Below, piece after piece: positions 36,520 through 48,087 of a DNA stretch of 64,000 nt (position 1 is the first letter of the stretch; the number at the start of each line of letters is the position of its first letter). Source of the stretch: Protea cynaroides (taxonomy: Eukaryota; Streptophyta; Magnoliopsida; Proteales; Proteaceae). Location of the stretch: assembly GCA_028583415.1 (NCBI GenBank), contig CM053270.1:54446173-54510172 (forward strand). Direction: 5' to 3'. The notes under the pieces are model-generated. The model did no database searches. It was not told where the DNA came from and saw only the letters and a program-made list of their open reading frames with translations. Position numbers and translations under genes: made by a program.

Positions 36520-38837
36520 TGTAAGACCTGTATCGAACTAATCGGTCTTACCACCTTGTATCAGGTCTACCTATCATGGTCGAGCCATGGACCAAGTGCA
36601 TGAAGAAACCACAAGACCAAGTATGAAATTTAACTCAAAACAGTCAAATATGAGTGTATGGTCGCATGCCTAAACAGGTGTGACCGACCCCACCTCAAAA
36701 GAGTCCAACCACATGAATTTTGGTCGTGTGGTCAGACATTTCAAAAGGTAGGGTCACGGATTCTGCGACCCCACTCCAACCCCACGGAACCAGTCAAAAA
36801 CCAAATTTAGGAAACCTTCCTAATCCGAAGGGGGTTCTTTCCTAAACTCATTAGGGCATATTATGGAGGGTTTTTTTTCTATAAATAGGACATCCCTTAG
36901 CCTCTTTCACTTCTTCAGAACTCTAATTGAAAGAGAGAGAAAGAGAAAAGAAGGAAGAGAAGGAGGATTAAAGAAGAAGACTAAGGAGGAGGAAAATTCA
37001 GAGAAAACTCTGAATCTTCAGCAAGCATAAGGTATGAACATATTTCCCATGTTAAATTGAGAGCCTAGGATAGTTCATGAAGAAGATAGGATTAGGAAAA
37101 ACCCAAATCATCCATCCATGGAAAAATTCCAAGAGAATCCATGGAGGAAATTATGTGGACAATGGATGGTGTATAAAATAGTAGTTTTGAACCATAAAAC
37201 AATCATAGGAAGGACCATGATGATAAGTCAAAGGATTCAAACATGAAGGAATGGAATTAAGAGTGAAAGGTCGACCATAACACGTGTAGTCGCACGTGGG
37301 GTCGCATGATGTCTGACCCCACAAGACATACATGTCCGACCACGTGCCCTCGAAAGGTTTCCAGGGAGGGTGTGGTCGCACGTGTGGTCAGAGTATGTCC
37401 GACCCTACCCTGCGACCCCACACCCTGTGGTCGTAGAAACTGAGACCCCAGGTGCTGCCCCACCTGGATCCATCAGTTTCTATTAATCTAAACACATGGA
37501 AATTAATTCTAATTAAAAATCTCTCAACTTGTTAGGTTTTCAAGTGATTTAAAAGTGATTCATAAAGCTTAAACGAGGATCTACTATCAATCAAAGGTGA
37601 GGAAACAAGACCTAAATTAATTGGATAATAATAAACTGCTTTTATTTATTGAGTCCAATGCCATGAATGATTCTATGCTTGTATGTGTGTATTGTGCATT
37701 TCACATGTCATCCAATATTCCTGTTATTACTGTTCATGCATTTTTAATTCAGTTTATTTATAACATGATGATGATGATAATGTTAGGAATAAGCATGTGA
37801 ATGTATGTGTGTGGTTGGTGTGCTTGATGCGAGTGGAGCATCAGGGGGAGGACGTGACACTGTGGTTCATCTTGGTCACCAGACTCTAGCTCTATCTGTA
37901 CTCAAATCTTATCCACTAACATCGTCGTATCGCCATTACCTTAGCAAAACTATTACGTCGTAGGGCATCAGGGGAGGTGGTCTCGGACCGTGTAGTCTCT
38001 GACTCTGCCGGGGGGCCTTAGCTCTATCTCTATGGATGTATTGAGGGATGCTGGGGTGAGGCCTTGGATACAATGTTTGACATTAGGATTGGTTAGTTGC
38101 GATCCCAGTTCGCAAGCCCTCGCCAATAGGGACTTACGTGTTGGTATGGGTAGGGCATCAGGGGAAGTGTCATGCGGTGCGGTCCTAGTACTTTAGCTCT
38201 ATCCCTATTCCATGATGGGTGCATGTGGGATGGCAATGATGTTTGATCCATTGGACGGCTTCACACACTCGTGTATAGAGGTGCGGCGGCCACCTATCCT
38301 TTCTATTGCACATTACAAACTTATAAACCAGACCAAAGATATGAATTGAATGCATGCATATGTTTGTTGCATTGTTTTGTTTACTCACTGAGCTCAAGTT
38401 AGAGAGCTGACCCTTGCGCACGCAATTCTTTTTAGTTTCTGATGTTGCAAGTATTACAATTGAAGATTGTCGACACGTCAACATATGAACAGGTGGCGGC
38501 TATGGATGTACAAGCTGTGAAGAACGAATATGGCTCGTCAAGCTAGTGTTTCAACTATGGATGCGCTTAGTTTTAACTTTCATATTTGGATATTTGTAAT
38601 ATGTATTAATTTATGTTTTGGTTACTTGGAGATAACTGGATTATTAATTATTTATCAAGATTAGACCTCAGTTCATTATTAATAAGGCTTCCGTTATTTA
38701 CTTTATTATCTCTGATTAATGTGGAATGTGTTTTGGTTTAACATGGTTGGCATAGCCTATACAAGATCCTGGTTGAACCGTTGATTCATAGACGGTTCAT
38801 CACATCATTCTAGTTGGTTCAGAATTGGGGTGTGACA
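36520..38837 (+). repeat. 3' LTR of element 3a (mosaic of subfamilies A and A2)
   Basis: This 2318-bp LTR starts TGTAAGACCTGTATCG and follows subfamily A (element 1) through the promoter (TATA near 36881) and the modules. From about 38390 to the end it follows subfamily A2 (element 3b), as in ctcaagtt..agagctgaccct. The small-ORF region (38440-38560) is disrupted by frameshift. Confidence 0.9.
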
Positions 38838-39962
38838 ACTAAAATGGTATACATCTAAAAGAATGAGCTTAAGGCCCATTACATAACTCATGTGATGGAA
38901 ACCCAACCTATAGAATAGAAGGTCCCCAGAAATATATTCAACAGATAAGAATAAAGTCATTGAATGACCTCTTTAGTACTACTATATTTTTTTTCATTCT
39001 GGTTAGGTGGAAAGGTACTACTCCCCACAATGACCGAGGGATGAGTCGTAACACTCTTAATCAAGCCAACCATCTTCATGAAACGTAGGAGGTGAGGCCG
39101 CCTTTGGTGAGAGTTTTAAGGGAGAAATCTCTAAACAATCATGGATTTGAGATAGGGACAAAGCCGGATAAAAATGTCCACCTTTTTCTTGAAAGAAATT
39201 GTCCAAATGTCAGACTGTAAAGGGTGGCCTATTGGTCTAACAGCTACATTAATGAGGAAAGATTCAAGAAGCGTAGTTTTCCCTGTATTCTATAGCGTGA
39301 CCTATCAGATTGAGTGTAGATTTAAGTCCTAAAGATATTGTGAGGACAATGAGAGGTGATTCGCCCTCTTCCTCAGGAATATCAAGAAAATCATGTTTGT
39401 TGGATTCGCCACCTAGATTAAGGTCTAAGACCTTTAAAAATATAGTCTCACCATAGGGTAAAACTTTTATTGACTAGTAACCCATAAGATTGGTCCATTG
39501 GTCTGTACGAGATTGGATAGGCATTCAAGGTTTAGTTTTGGGAAGGTGTTAGGCACCCAAACAGTCCAATCAAGCCTCTTAAAATTTCCTTAGACTATAA
39601 TTCTAACTATGCATGGTCAACTGGATGACTAGGACTCAAATGGGGGATGTCCTAAACCAAGTTGCTAAATTGTGCTAACCTAGGGTTTAGCCAAACATGT
39701 TCTGAAGCAAATAAACAAGCAATGTAATGTATAGTAAACCGAACCAATTTTTTGGTTCAATTTTGGAACAAATTTGGGAATATTATCAAATTGCCTACGT
39801 ATGCCTTGAAACTTTATCTCTTAAGAATTAGGTCCAAAAACATAGTTCGAACGAGTTTTGTGTGATTAAAGATTATGGATGTAGCTTATGCATGTGCTTC
39901 AATTAAATTCCTTGTTCAAATTGAAGTTTATGCTTGATGGATGATTCATGCGATGTAGTAGC
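38838..39962 (-). repeat. Fragment of repeat family X between elements 3a and 2
   Basis: No gene is seen. The piece near 39790-39860 (attgcctacgtatgcc and tagttcgaac) matches, on the minus strand, words at 54190-54330 and 63650-63690. The last bases gtagc (39958-39962) form the left TSD of element 2, so this stretch was once continuous with 54150 onward. Confidence 0.5.
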
Positions 39963-40241
39963 TGTCACACCCCAATTCCGCACTGTTCAGAATGGTGTGA
40001 TGAACTGCTAATAAACCAACGGTTTAACCAGGTTCTCAAATAGGCTGTGTCCATTTGCTTAAACCATACACATCCACAACCATAATCAGAGTAAATACAC
40101 AATAGCGAAAGTTTTAAATATTAAATGAACTGAGAATCTAAATGTGATAATCATAAATAAAATATCCAATTATCTTTCATTGACTGAGACATAAGTAAAT
40201 AAAATAGTCAATTACATTTCCTCAATAATCCAAATAAAAAT

Positions 40242-40373
40242 CTAATCGAAAACACATGAGTTGCATTCGCATGACGAATCATGCGTCTCCATTATATCTT
40301 CTGCATCCATCGCCGCAATGTGCCCGTATTCGAGAGCATTCATATAATCTTCCACGGTCATACCTGCATCATC
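40242..40373 (-). CDS. Conserved small LTR ORF (element 2 3' LTR)
   Basis: The minus strand reads D-D-A-G-M-T-V-E-D-Y-M-N-A-L and ends S-C-E-C-N-S-C-V-F-D before the stop at 40242. The Cys motif is complete. The open frame extends upstream to 40598. Confidence 0.5.
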   Translation of the reverse strand, partial: DDAGMTVEDYMNALEYGHIAAMDAEDIMETHDSSCECNSCVFD

Positions 40374-41860
40374 AACTAAAATATTCGAATTCGAAAAGGG
40401 TGAGCACACATCACGACTCAGTGAGCAAACAAAACAATGCAACAAACATATGCATGCATTCAATTCATATCTTTGGTCTGGTATATAAGTTTGCAATGTG
40501 CTATAGAAAGGTTTGGTGGCCGCCTCGCCTCTATACACAGGGTGTGTAAACCCACCCAATGGATCAAACACCATTGTCGTCCACATCCACCCCACCATTG
40601 AATAGAGATAGAGCTAAAGTGCTTAGGATCGCACCGCATCACACTACCCCTGATGCTCTACCCAAACCAATACGTAAGCCCCTGTTGGCGAGGGCTTGCA
40701 AACTGGGCTCGCAACTAACCAATCCTAATGTCAAACAGTGTATCCAAGGCCTCACCCTAGCATCCCTCAATACGTCCATAGAGATAGAGCTAAGGCCCCC
40801 CGGTAGAGTCAAAGACTACACGGTCCGAGACCACCTCCCCTGATGCCCTACGACGTAATAGTTCTGCTAAGGTAATGGCGATACGACGATGCTAGTGGAC
40901 AAGACTTGAGTAGAGATAGGGCTAAAGTGCTTAGGACCACACCGCATCACACTTCCCCTGATGCTCTACCCGCATCAAGTACACTAACCACACACAAACA
41001 TTCACATGCCTATTCCTAGCATCATCATCATCATCATGTTATAAATAAACAGAATTAAATATGCATGAACGTTAATAGCAGAAATATTGGATGACATGTT
41101 GAATGCACATTACAAGCATACACGCATAGAATCAGTCATGGCATTGGACTCAATAAATAAAAATAGTTTATTATTAGCCAATTAGTTTAGGTCTTGTTCC
41201 CTCACCTTTGATTGACTGTAAATCCTCTTTCAAACTTTAAGAATCACTTTTATATCCCTAGGAAAGCCTAACAAGTCGATAGATTTTAATTAGAATTAAT
41301 TCCAACAATTTTAAGCTTGTTGTATTGCTAGGGTCACAGGTAGGGTAGTAGTTTTTTGCGACCCCAGGGTGTAGGGTCGGTCATAGGGTCGGTTACCCAT
41401 CGATCCTAGGTGCAACCACAGCCTCCTTGGACTTTCCGAGAGCATGGGGTCGATCCTGTGGTCTGGTAGGGTTGGTTACCAATCGACCCTACGTGTGACC
41501 ACACATAGTTTGAGTCGACCTTTCATCCTACAATCCATTCTATGATTGTTCTATGGCTCAAAACTCCAAGTTACACACTTTACTTTGTTTACAATGATTT
41601 TCTCCATGGATTCCATTAGAATTTATCCATGGATGGATGATTTGGGTTTCTCCTAGATCCTTCCCTCTTCATGAACTATTCTAGGGTCTTACATAATTCA
41701 TGGAGAATGTATTCATACCTTAGGTTTGCTAAGATTCAGAGATTTCTCTGAATTTCTTCTCCTTAGTCTTCTTCTCCAATTCTCCTTCTCTTCTCCTTCT
41801 CTTCTCTTTCTCTCACTTCCAATTAGGGTTTCAAAAGGAGTGAAAGAGGCTAAGGGACGT

Positions 41861-41871
41861 CCTATTTATAG
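41861..41871 (-). promoter_or_regulatory. LTR core promoter (TATA box), element 2 3' LTR
   Basis: ctataaatagg on the minus strand at the same LTR position as in element 1, followed by a GA-rich leader (CT-rich on the plus strand, 41740-41820). Confidence 0.75.
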
Positions 41872-42903
41872 AGGAAAACCTCCCAAAATAAGTCCCATCG
41901 AGATTAGAAAAGGATCCCCTTGAAATTAGAAAAGTTTCCTAATTACGGTTTCAGTCTGTCATCCTAGGGTCAATGCTAGGGTCGCAGGACCCGTCGACCG
42001 TATGGTCTCAAGTCATCCGACCCTAGGACTGAAAAGTCATGGGTTGGACTCTGTTAAGGTGGGATCGACCCTACCTATTTAGGCATACGACCCTACCCTC
42101 AATTTTACTGTTTTTGGTCAATTTCATACCTGGTCTTGTGATTTTCTTCACGCACTTGGTCCACTTGGCTCGACCATGATTGGTAGACCTGGTACAAGGT
42201 GGTAAGACCGGTTAGTTTGATACGGGTCTTATAACTCCCCCTTCTTACTAAAATTTCATCCTTGAAATTGGTACATACCTTCCGAGTCGAAAAGATGAGG
42301 GTGTTGCTTTCGCATAGTATTCTCTTATTCTCATGTGATTTCTTCGATATCTCTGCTTCTCCAGGTGACTTTAACATAATAGATGTCATGGTTGCGTAGT
42401 CGTTGAACCTTTCGGCTGGTGATTTCAGTTGGTGCTACTTCAAATGTTAAATCATCAGTCAAATCAGGTGGATCTACTATTAAAACGTGCGTTGGATCTC
42501 TGACGTACTTCTTCAATAATGAAACATGGAATACATCATGCACACTTGACATAGATGGTGGTAGTGCTAACTGGTAAGCCACTTTTCCATGTTTGGCTAG
42601 AATCTCATATGGCCCGACATATCTCAGACTTAGTTTCCCTTTCTGTCCGAACCGTTTTAAACCTCGCATAGGTGATACTTTCAAGAATACCTTATCACCT
42701 ATGACAAATTCAAGGCCTCGACGTCGAGTATCTGCATACTGTTTCTGACGATTCTGAGCCGTTCTTACTCTTCCTTGATAATGTCGACTACTTGACATGT
42801 CTCTTCAACAAATTCTGGTCCAACAATGCTACGTTCTCCAACTTCATTCCAAAACAAAGGAGTTCGACACTTCCTACCATACAGTGCTTCATAGGGTGAC
42901 ATC

Positions 42904-45214
42904 TGTCACACCCCAATTTTGAACCAACCAAAATAGTGTGAGTGAACCGTCATTGAACCAACGGTTCACACCAGGATCTCAATAAGACCGTGTCCACTCA
43001 TACAAACCATTGCACATAATCACAATCAGAATATAATAAATACAGCAGAAGTCTTTAAATAAATGAACTGAGTATTTTATTGATAAAATTAAATAAGTAT
43101 CCAATTATCCAAATTCCAAACGTAATTAAATATCTTGACATCACTGTAATAAAATAACTGAAACAAATAACATAAAGTCAAAGGTACACGCAGAAAGAAC
43201 ACTTGCATGAAGCGTCATGGTCGTCCTCTCCTGCCTGTACATCCAAAGCAGCCAAGCCACCATACGCCAAAGCGTTCACATAGTCGTCCACCATGTAACC
43301 TGCATCAACATCTAAAAACAATGTATATACAAAGAGTGAGCTCACAACTTAGCTCAGTAAGACAATCAGACAGTGTATCAATATTATATGCATGAGTAAC
43401 AATCATTTTATGCTGTGGTCTGGTTTAAGTTTACAATGTGCTATAGAAAGGTTCTGAGGCCGCCTCACCTCTATACACGAGTGTGTAGCATCGCATAGTA
43501 GACCACACTACCACCGACCCACATGCACCCATCATGGAATAGAGATAGAGCTAAGGCATCCACTACCTCCCCTGATACTCCACCCATACCAATACATAAG
43601 CCCCTACTGGCTAGGGCTTGGAAACTGAGCTCGTAACTAACCAATCCTATATGTCATCACTGTAGGCTCCATCCTAGTACAGCTCCCTACAGCATAGAGA
43701 TAGAGCTAGAGCTAGAGCGTGGTGGTCGGGCTGGAGACCACAATGCCACACCTCTCCCTAATGCCCTACCCGCATCAAGCATACTAAGACAGAACAATAC
43801 GCAAGTAGACCCTATCCCAACATAACTCCCTACGGCATAGAGATAGAGCTAAAGCATCGTGGCCAGGCCAGAGACCACATGTCAAAGACCATAGTGCCAC
43901 AACATTGTGGCCAGGCCAGCGACCACATGCCAGAGACCACAGTACCACGACCTTCCCCTGATGCCCTACCTGCACCAAGCATGCTAAGATAGAATACTAC
44001 AAAAAGGTGTCAGTGTGAGGAATGATCCCAGGCCCTAGGCCCTTCCCATTCTACACACCAACGAAAACAACCACATGCCTAACAATCACATCCTATCATA
44101 TGGAATATGCATGAACAATAATAATAACTAAAAATAAAAGATGACATGTGAATATGCACAACCATCACATCATATATTCAAGGTTATTATTAACAACGTT
44201 TTACTATCCTTTATTTATTAGGGTTTAGGTCAGATTCCCTTACCTAATGCTCGTTTGATAGCTTACTCCACGTCGCAAGATCCAAATGTGCTATCACAGA
44301 GTCCTACATTATATTAGGGTTTAATTAGAATAGTTTCTTAGGGTTTCACGTTGGTCGGAAAACCAATAGAGTTCAAAACCAGCCTTTCAGAGCTGACCGG
44401 TCGCAACATACTGGTCACATCTCTGTGGGAAAACTAACGACCGGTATGGTCGACCGGTATATCTCTGGAAGACCATACATTAGGTTTTTCAACTACTGTC
44501 GATCAATCTCCATGGATTTCCAGGGTTTCTCCTATCCATTCAAAGTCTGAGCTTTGAGTTAGAGTTATCTCTAACTCATTCAAGTCTAGTTTTGATGATA
44601 ATCATCCTAGAAATCGATTTTAGGGTTTGACGGCAAATTAGGGTTTAATGGCCAATTAGGGTTTAGATCAATACCTGCTTTGCATGGTATTGATCCAACC
44701 ATACTAACTATCCTAGAGTCACAATGTAAGAGGAATGATTCAAAACACTTACCGTCGACTGGCGTAAGGTGAGCGTCGTCGAACGGCAATGGCGGCACTT
44801 CCTTCTTCTTCCTAGCTCCTTCTCCTTCTCCAATCTCCTTCTCCTCTCTAGGATTTGTGAGGATCAATGGAAGGGATTCTAGGAGGCTTAGAGGGGTTTA
44901 AATAGGCTAGGAATTAGGTTTAGGAAGCCTCTTAGGATTAGGAAAGTCTTAGGATTCGGAATTGGGAAAGTGGAACCCGCAGAGATCCAATTTCGGATCT
45001 TGGTAGTCTGCTGCGCAGACCATACCGGTCGACCGGTACCATAGACCGGTACCATCGACCGGTATGAATGAAATTCATACTTAAGTTGATCTAGTTGGTC
45101 CGATTTCGTACCTGATTGTCATCCGCTTGTCTTGTCTGGCCCGGTGATGATCGGAAGACCTGTTACGACATGAAATCAAGGTTTAGATCGGGTTCACGGA
45201 GTGCGGGTCTTACA
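42904..45214 (-). repeat. Solo LTR 3 (Tekay subfamily B) in the integrase of element 2
   Basis: This 2311-bp LTR reads TGTAAGACCCGCACTCC..TGTGACA on the minus strand. A perfect TSD acatc lies at 42899-42903 and 45215-45219. It has no interior. ACCGGT-type palindromes occur at 44395-44465 and 45020-45065. It is the same subfamily as solo LTR 1. Confidence 0.95.
43178..43312 (-). CDS. Conserved small LTR ORF (solo LTR 3)
   Basis: The minus strand reads D-V-D-A-G-Y-M-V-D-D-Y-V-N-A-L and ends S-C-K-C-S-F-C-V-Y-L before TGA at 43178-43180. The Cys motif is complete. Its differences from solo LTR 1 include several silent third-position changes. Confidence 0.5.
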   Translation of the reverse strand, partial: DVDAGYMVDDYVNALAYGGLAALDVQAGEDDHDASCKCSFCVYL

Positions 45215-46165
45215 ACATCTGTATAGTAGCCTGATAGTTGTTGTTATAAGCGAACTCGATCAATGGTAATTTTCATCCCATGATCCTTTAAAATCAATTA
45301 CACAGGCTCGAAGCATGTCTTCTAAAATCTGAATGGTACGCTCCGACTGTCCATCTGTCTGAGGATGGAATGCAGTACTAAACTTCGATGTTGTACCCAT
45401 ACCCTTTTGCAATCCTTTCCAAAACATTGAAATAAATCGTGGATCTCTGTCGGGCACAATGCTTTCCGGTACACCATGTAATCCGATAATATTATCCACA
45501 TACAACTTAGCTAACCTCTCCAGTGTATACTGAGGTCGTATAGCTATAAATCGAGCCGTTTTAATCAGGCGGTCTACAATCACCCAAACCGCGTCAACTA
45601 CTCGGGGAGTCAATGGTAACCCAGTGACGAAGTCCATAGTGATGCAGTCTCATTTCCATGCTGGTTCCGATAATGGTTGTAACAGTCCTGCAGGTCTTTG
45701 TCGTTCAGCCTTCACCCTCTGACAATTTAGGCATTGAGACACGAATTTAGCTACATCTGCTTTCATTCCTCTCCACCAATATAATTTCTTTAGATCATGA
45801 TACATTTTTGTACTTCCAGAATGTATCGAATAGACGGTGGTATGGGCTTCTTTCATTAGTCGGTGTCTAATGTCCAAACTTTCTGTTTTAGGTACACATA
45901 TTCTTCCTTTGTACTTCAGTACCTTTTCATCGTCCAAGGCGAACTCAGGGATAGTCCTACCTTTTTCAATGTCCTCTTGTACCATTCTTAGATAAGGGTC
46001 TGATTTAATTGCTATTTTCACTTCATCAATTATATCAGGTACAATCTTCAATGTGGCAAACATATTTGAAAACCGATGAATAAATCCTTGATTGGTTGGT
46101 TCACCCGGTGCATTTATCACGAACTGCTCATTATCGTAATTGAACACTTTTCCGGTAGTACACAT

Positions 46166-48018
46166 TGCAGCAGTTGTGTTAACCTCTCCTTAAGATTTTA
46201 GCATTGCTTTTCTACTCAGCGCATCAGCTACCACATTAGCTTTTCCCGGATGATACTGGATATCACAATCATAGTCTTTCAATAGTTCCAGTCATCTTCT
46301 TTGTCACATATTCAACTCCTTCTGATTAAAGAGATAAGTGAGACTCTTATGATCTAATTTAATCTGAAATTTCTCTCAAGTAATGTCTCCATATCTTGAT
46401 AGCATGTACCACTGCCGTTAATTCCAAGTCATGAGCGGGATAGTTCTTCTCATGTATCTTCAGTTTTCTTGAGGCATATGCAATTACTTGTTTTCCTTGC
46501 ATAAGTACACATCCTAAACCTAATCCTAACGCATCAGTGTACAAAATAAATGGCTGTCCTGGAATCAGAATAGTCAAGATCGGAGCAGATATCAATCTAA
46601 CCTTCAATGTTCAAAAACTCTTCTCACATTTATCAGTCCAAACAAAATTTTTGCCCTTCTTAGTCAAACTGGTGAGAGGTACGATAATTCAGGAATAGTC
46701 TTCCACGAATCGTCGATAATACCCAGCTAGACCTAGGAAAGTTTTAATTTTTGCAACGCTCTTTGGTGCTTCCCACTTCATAATGGCTTTAATCTTGCTA
46801 GGATCCACTTTAATTCCTTCAGCGGATACAACATGGCTTAGGAAAGCGACTTCATTTAGCCAAAACTCACACTTTGTAAATTTGGTGTAAAGCTTCTCTT
46901 TCCGTAATCGCTGCAGAGCGGCTCTTAGATTCATAATATGAGTTTCTTTGTCCTTGGAGTAGACCAATATATCATCAATGAATACAATGACTGACGTATC
47001 CAACATAGCATGGAATACCCAATTCATAAGTTCCATAAAAGTTGCTGGTGTGTTAGTCAATCCAAAAGACATGATCAAAAATTCATAATGTCCATATCTC
47101 GTCCTAAATGTTGTCTTAAGAATATCTCCGTCCTTGATCTTCAACTGATGGTATCCTGACTGAAGATCCATCTTGGAGAACACCTTGGCACCTTGCAACT
47201 GATTGAACAAGTCATCGATCCGAGGTAATGGGTATCGATTCTTGATTGTCAGCTTATTCAGTTCCCGGTAGTCTATACACAGTCAAACACTACCGTCCTT
47301 CTTCTTTACGAATAATATTGGCACTCCCCATGGTGATATGCTAGGTCTGATGTAACCCTTGTCCAGTAGTTCTTGTAACTATACTTTTAATTCCTTCAGT
47401 TCAGTAGGAGCCATTCGATAAGGTGCTTTAGATACTGGTGCGGCTCCGGGTATCAGATCTATAACAAACTTGTAGCTCAATCGGGTGGTAGTTCTTCAGG
47501 AAATACATCTGGAAAGTCACGCATGACATCAATATCCTCCATTCGTGGTGCATCCTTTGTGAGGTCGACCACTGATACTAGATACCCAACTCCTCCTTTC
47601 TCGAGGCATTTCCTAGCCTTTAATGCAGAGAGGATGAGTTTTCGTTTACGGGAAATTTTGGTTCCCGCAAAACTGAACTCCGCTCCTTTCTTGTCTTTAA
47701 ATGTCAGCTTCATTTCGGCACATAATAGGTTTGCAGAATGCCGAGCTAACCAGTCCATTCCCAAGATGACGTCAAAGTCTGTCATCTCAAGTTGAATCAA
47801 GGTTGCATCCAAGGTTTTCTCATCAATAAGAATTGGACATGGTCCATAACCTTTTTCTAATTCCACTTCTAATCCCATCGGTGATCGTACAAGCAGTTTG
47901 TAGTCTAAAGATTTGAGGGGTAGGTTCAGTTTCTTTCCAAATGACACAGATATAAAAGAATGAGTAGTTCCTGAATCAAAGAGTACTCTGACGGGAATGC
48001 CATTAATAGGTACGATAC
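46166..48018 (-). pseudogene. pol: pol of element 2: protease, reverse transcriptase, RNase H
   Basis: The protease starts at 48018 with I-V-P-I-N-G and has D-S-G-T-T-H-S. The frame 47947-47477 holds the rest with D-V-I-L-G-M-D-W-L-A-R. Reverse transcriptase is open at 47210-46689: L-Q-S-G-Y-H-Q-L, F-I-D-D-I-L-V-Y-S, L-G-L-A-G-Y-Y-R-R-F. RNase H at about 46550-46200 starts Y-T-D-A-L-G. Breaks: a frameshift near 47470 at E-E-L-P-P-D, stops near 47380 and 47280, and damage near 46690 and 46360. It is less decayed than element 1. Confidence 0.93.
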
Positions 48019-48087
48019 CTATGATTTGTTTTAATTTAGTTTACATGCTCACACTATGTAACACAAAATGAAAGGTTCAGGTCATAC
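48019..48087 (-). other. Intron-like stretch between gag and protease, element 2
   Basis: 69 bases, GTATGACC to AATCATAG on the minus strand, with the same ends as in element 1. The gag stop TGA lies inside. Removal joins gag V-V-T-G in frame to the protease. Confidence 0.45.

Larger units (their letters stand above)
20667..38837 (+). mobile_element. Element 3a: non-autonomous Tekay-type retrotransposon hosting element 3b
   Basis: The perfect 5-bp TSD actaa (20662-20666 and 38838-38842) delimits the element. Its 5' LTR is in two parts, 20667-21231 and 29052-30806, split by element 3b. The primer site is at 30810-30821, the decayed interior runs 30830-36480, and the 3' LTR is 36520-38837. Interior decay and shared defects with 3b show that it could not encode its own movement. 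Confidence 0.95.
39963..42233 (-). repeat. 3' LTR of element 2
   Basis: A 2271-bp LTR reading TATAAGACCC..GGGGTGTGACA on the minus strand (first TG changed to TA). It has a TATA box at 41861-41871, GGTCG-type zones (41330-41510 and 41960-42110) and three ttagctctatc modules (40605-40925). Confidence 0.93.
42262..46165 (-). pseudogene. pol of element 2: integrase and chromodomain-like tail, split by a solo LTR
   Basis: The frame 46165-45650 has the integrase zinc region (A-H-T-T ... H-S-G-S, and C-L-N-C). The frame 45637-45260 has the core with M-D-F-V-T-G-L-P, V-P-D-R-D-P-R-F and Q-S-E-R-T-I-Q, so the catalytic D-D-E residues appear present. The solo LTR at 42904-45214 then interrupts. Beyond it 42798-42331 carries S-P-M-R-G-L-K-R-F-G, H-D-V-F-H-V-S-L-L-K-K-Y and the chromodomain-like W-R-S-R-D-I-E-E-I-T. 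A stop separates the first two frames. Confidence 0.92.

Noticed and set aside
40256..40549. Plus-strand frames across the LTRs (also at 52136, 58469, 58627, 40559)
   Set aside because: They recur because the LTRs are homologous, but they lie opposite the conserved small ORF and show no silent-site bias by eye.
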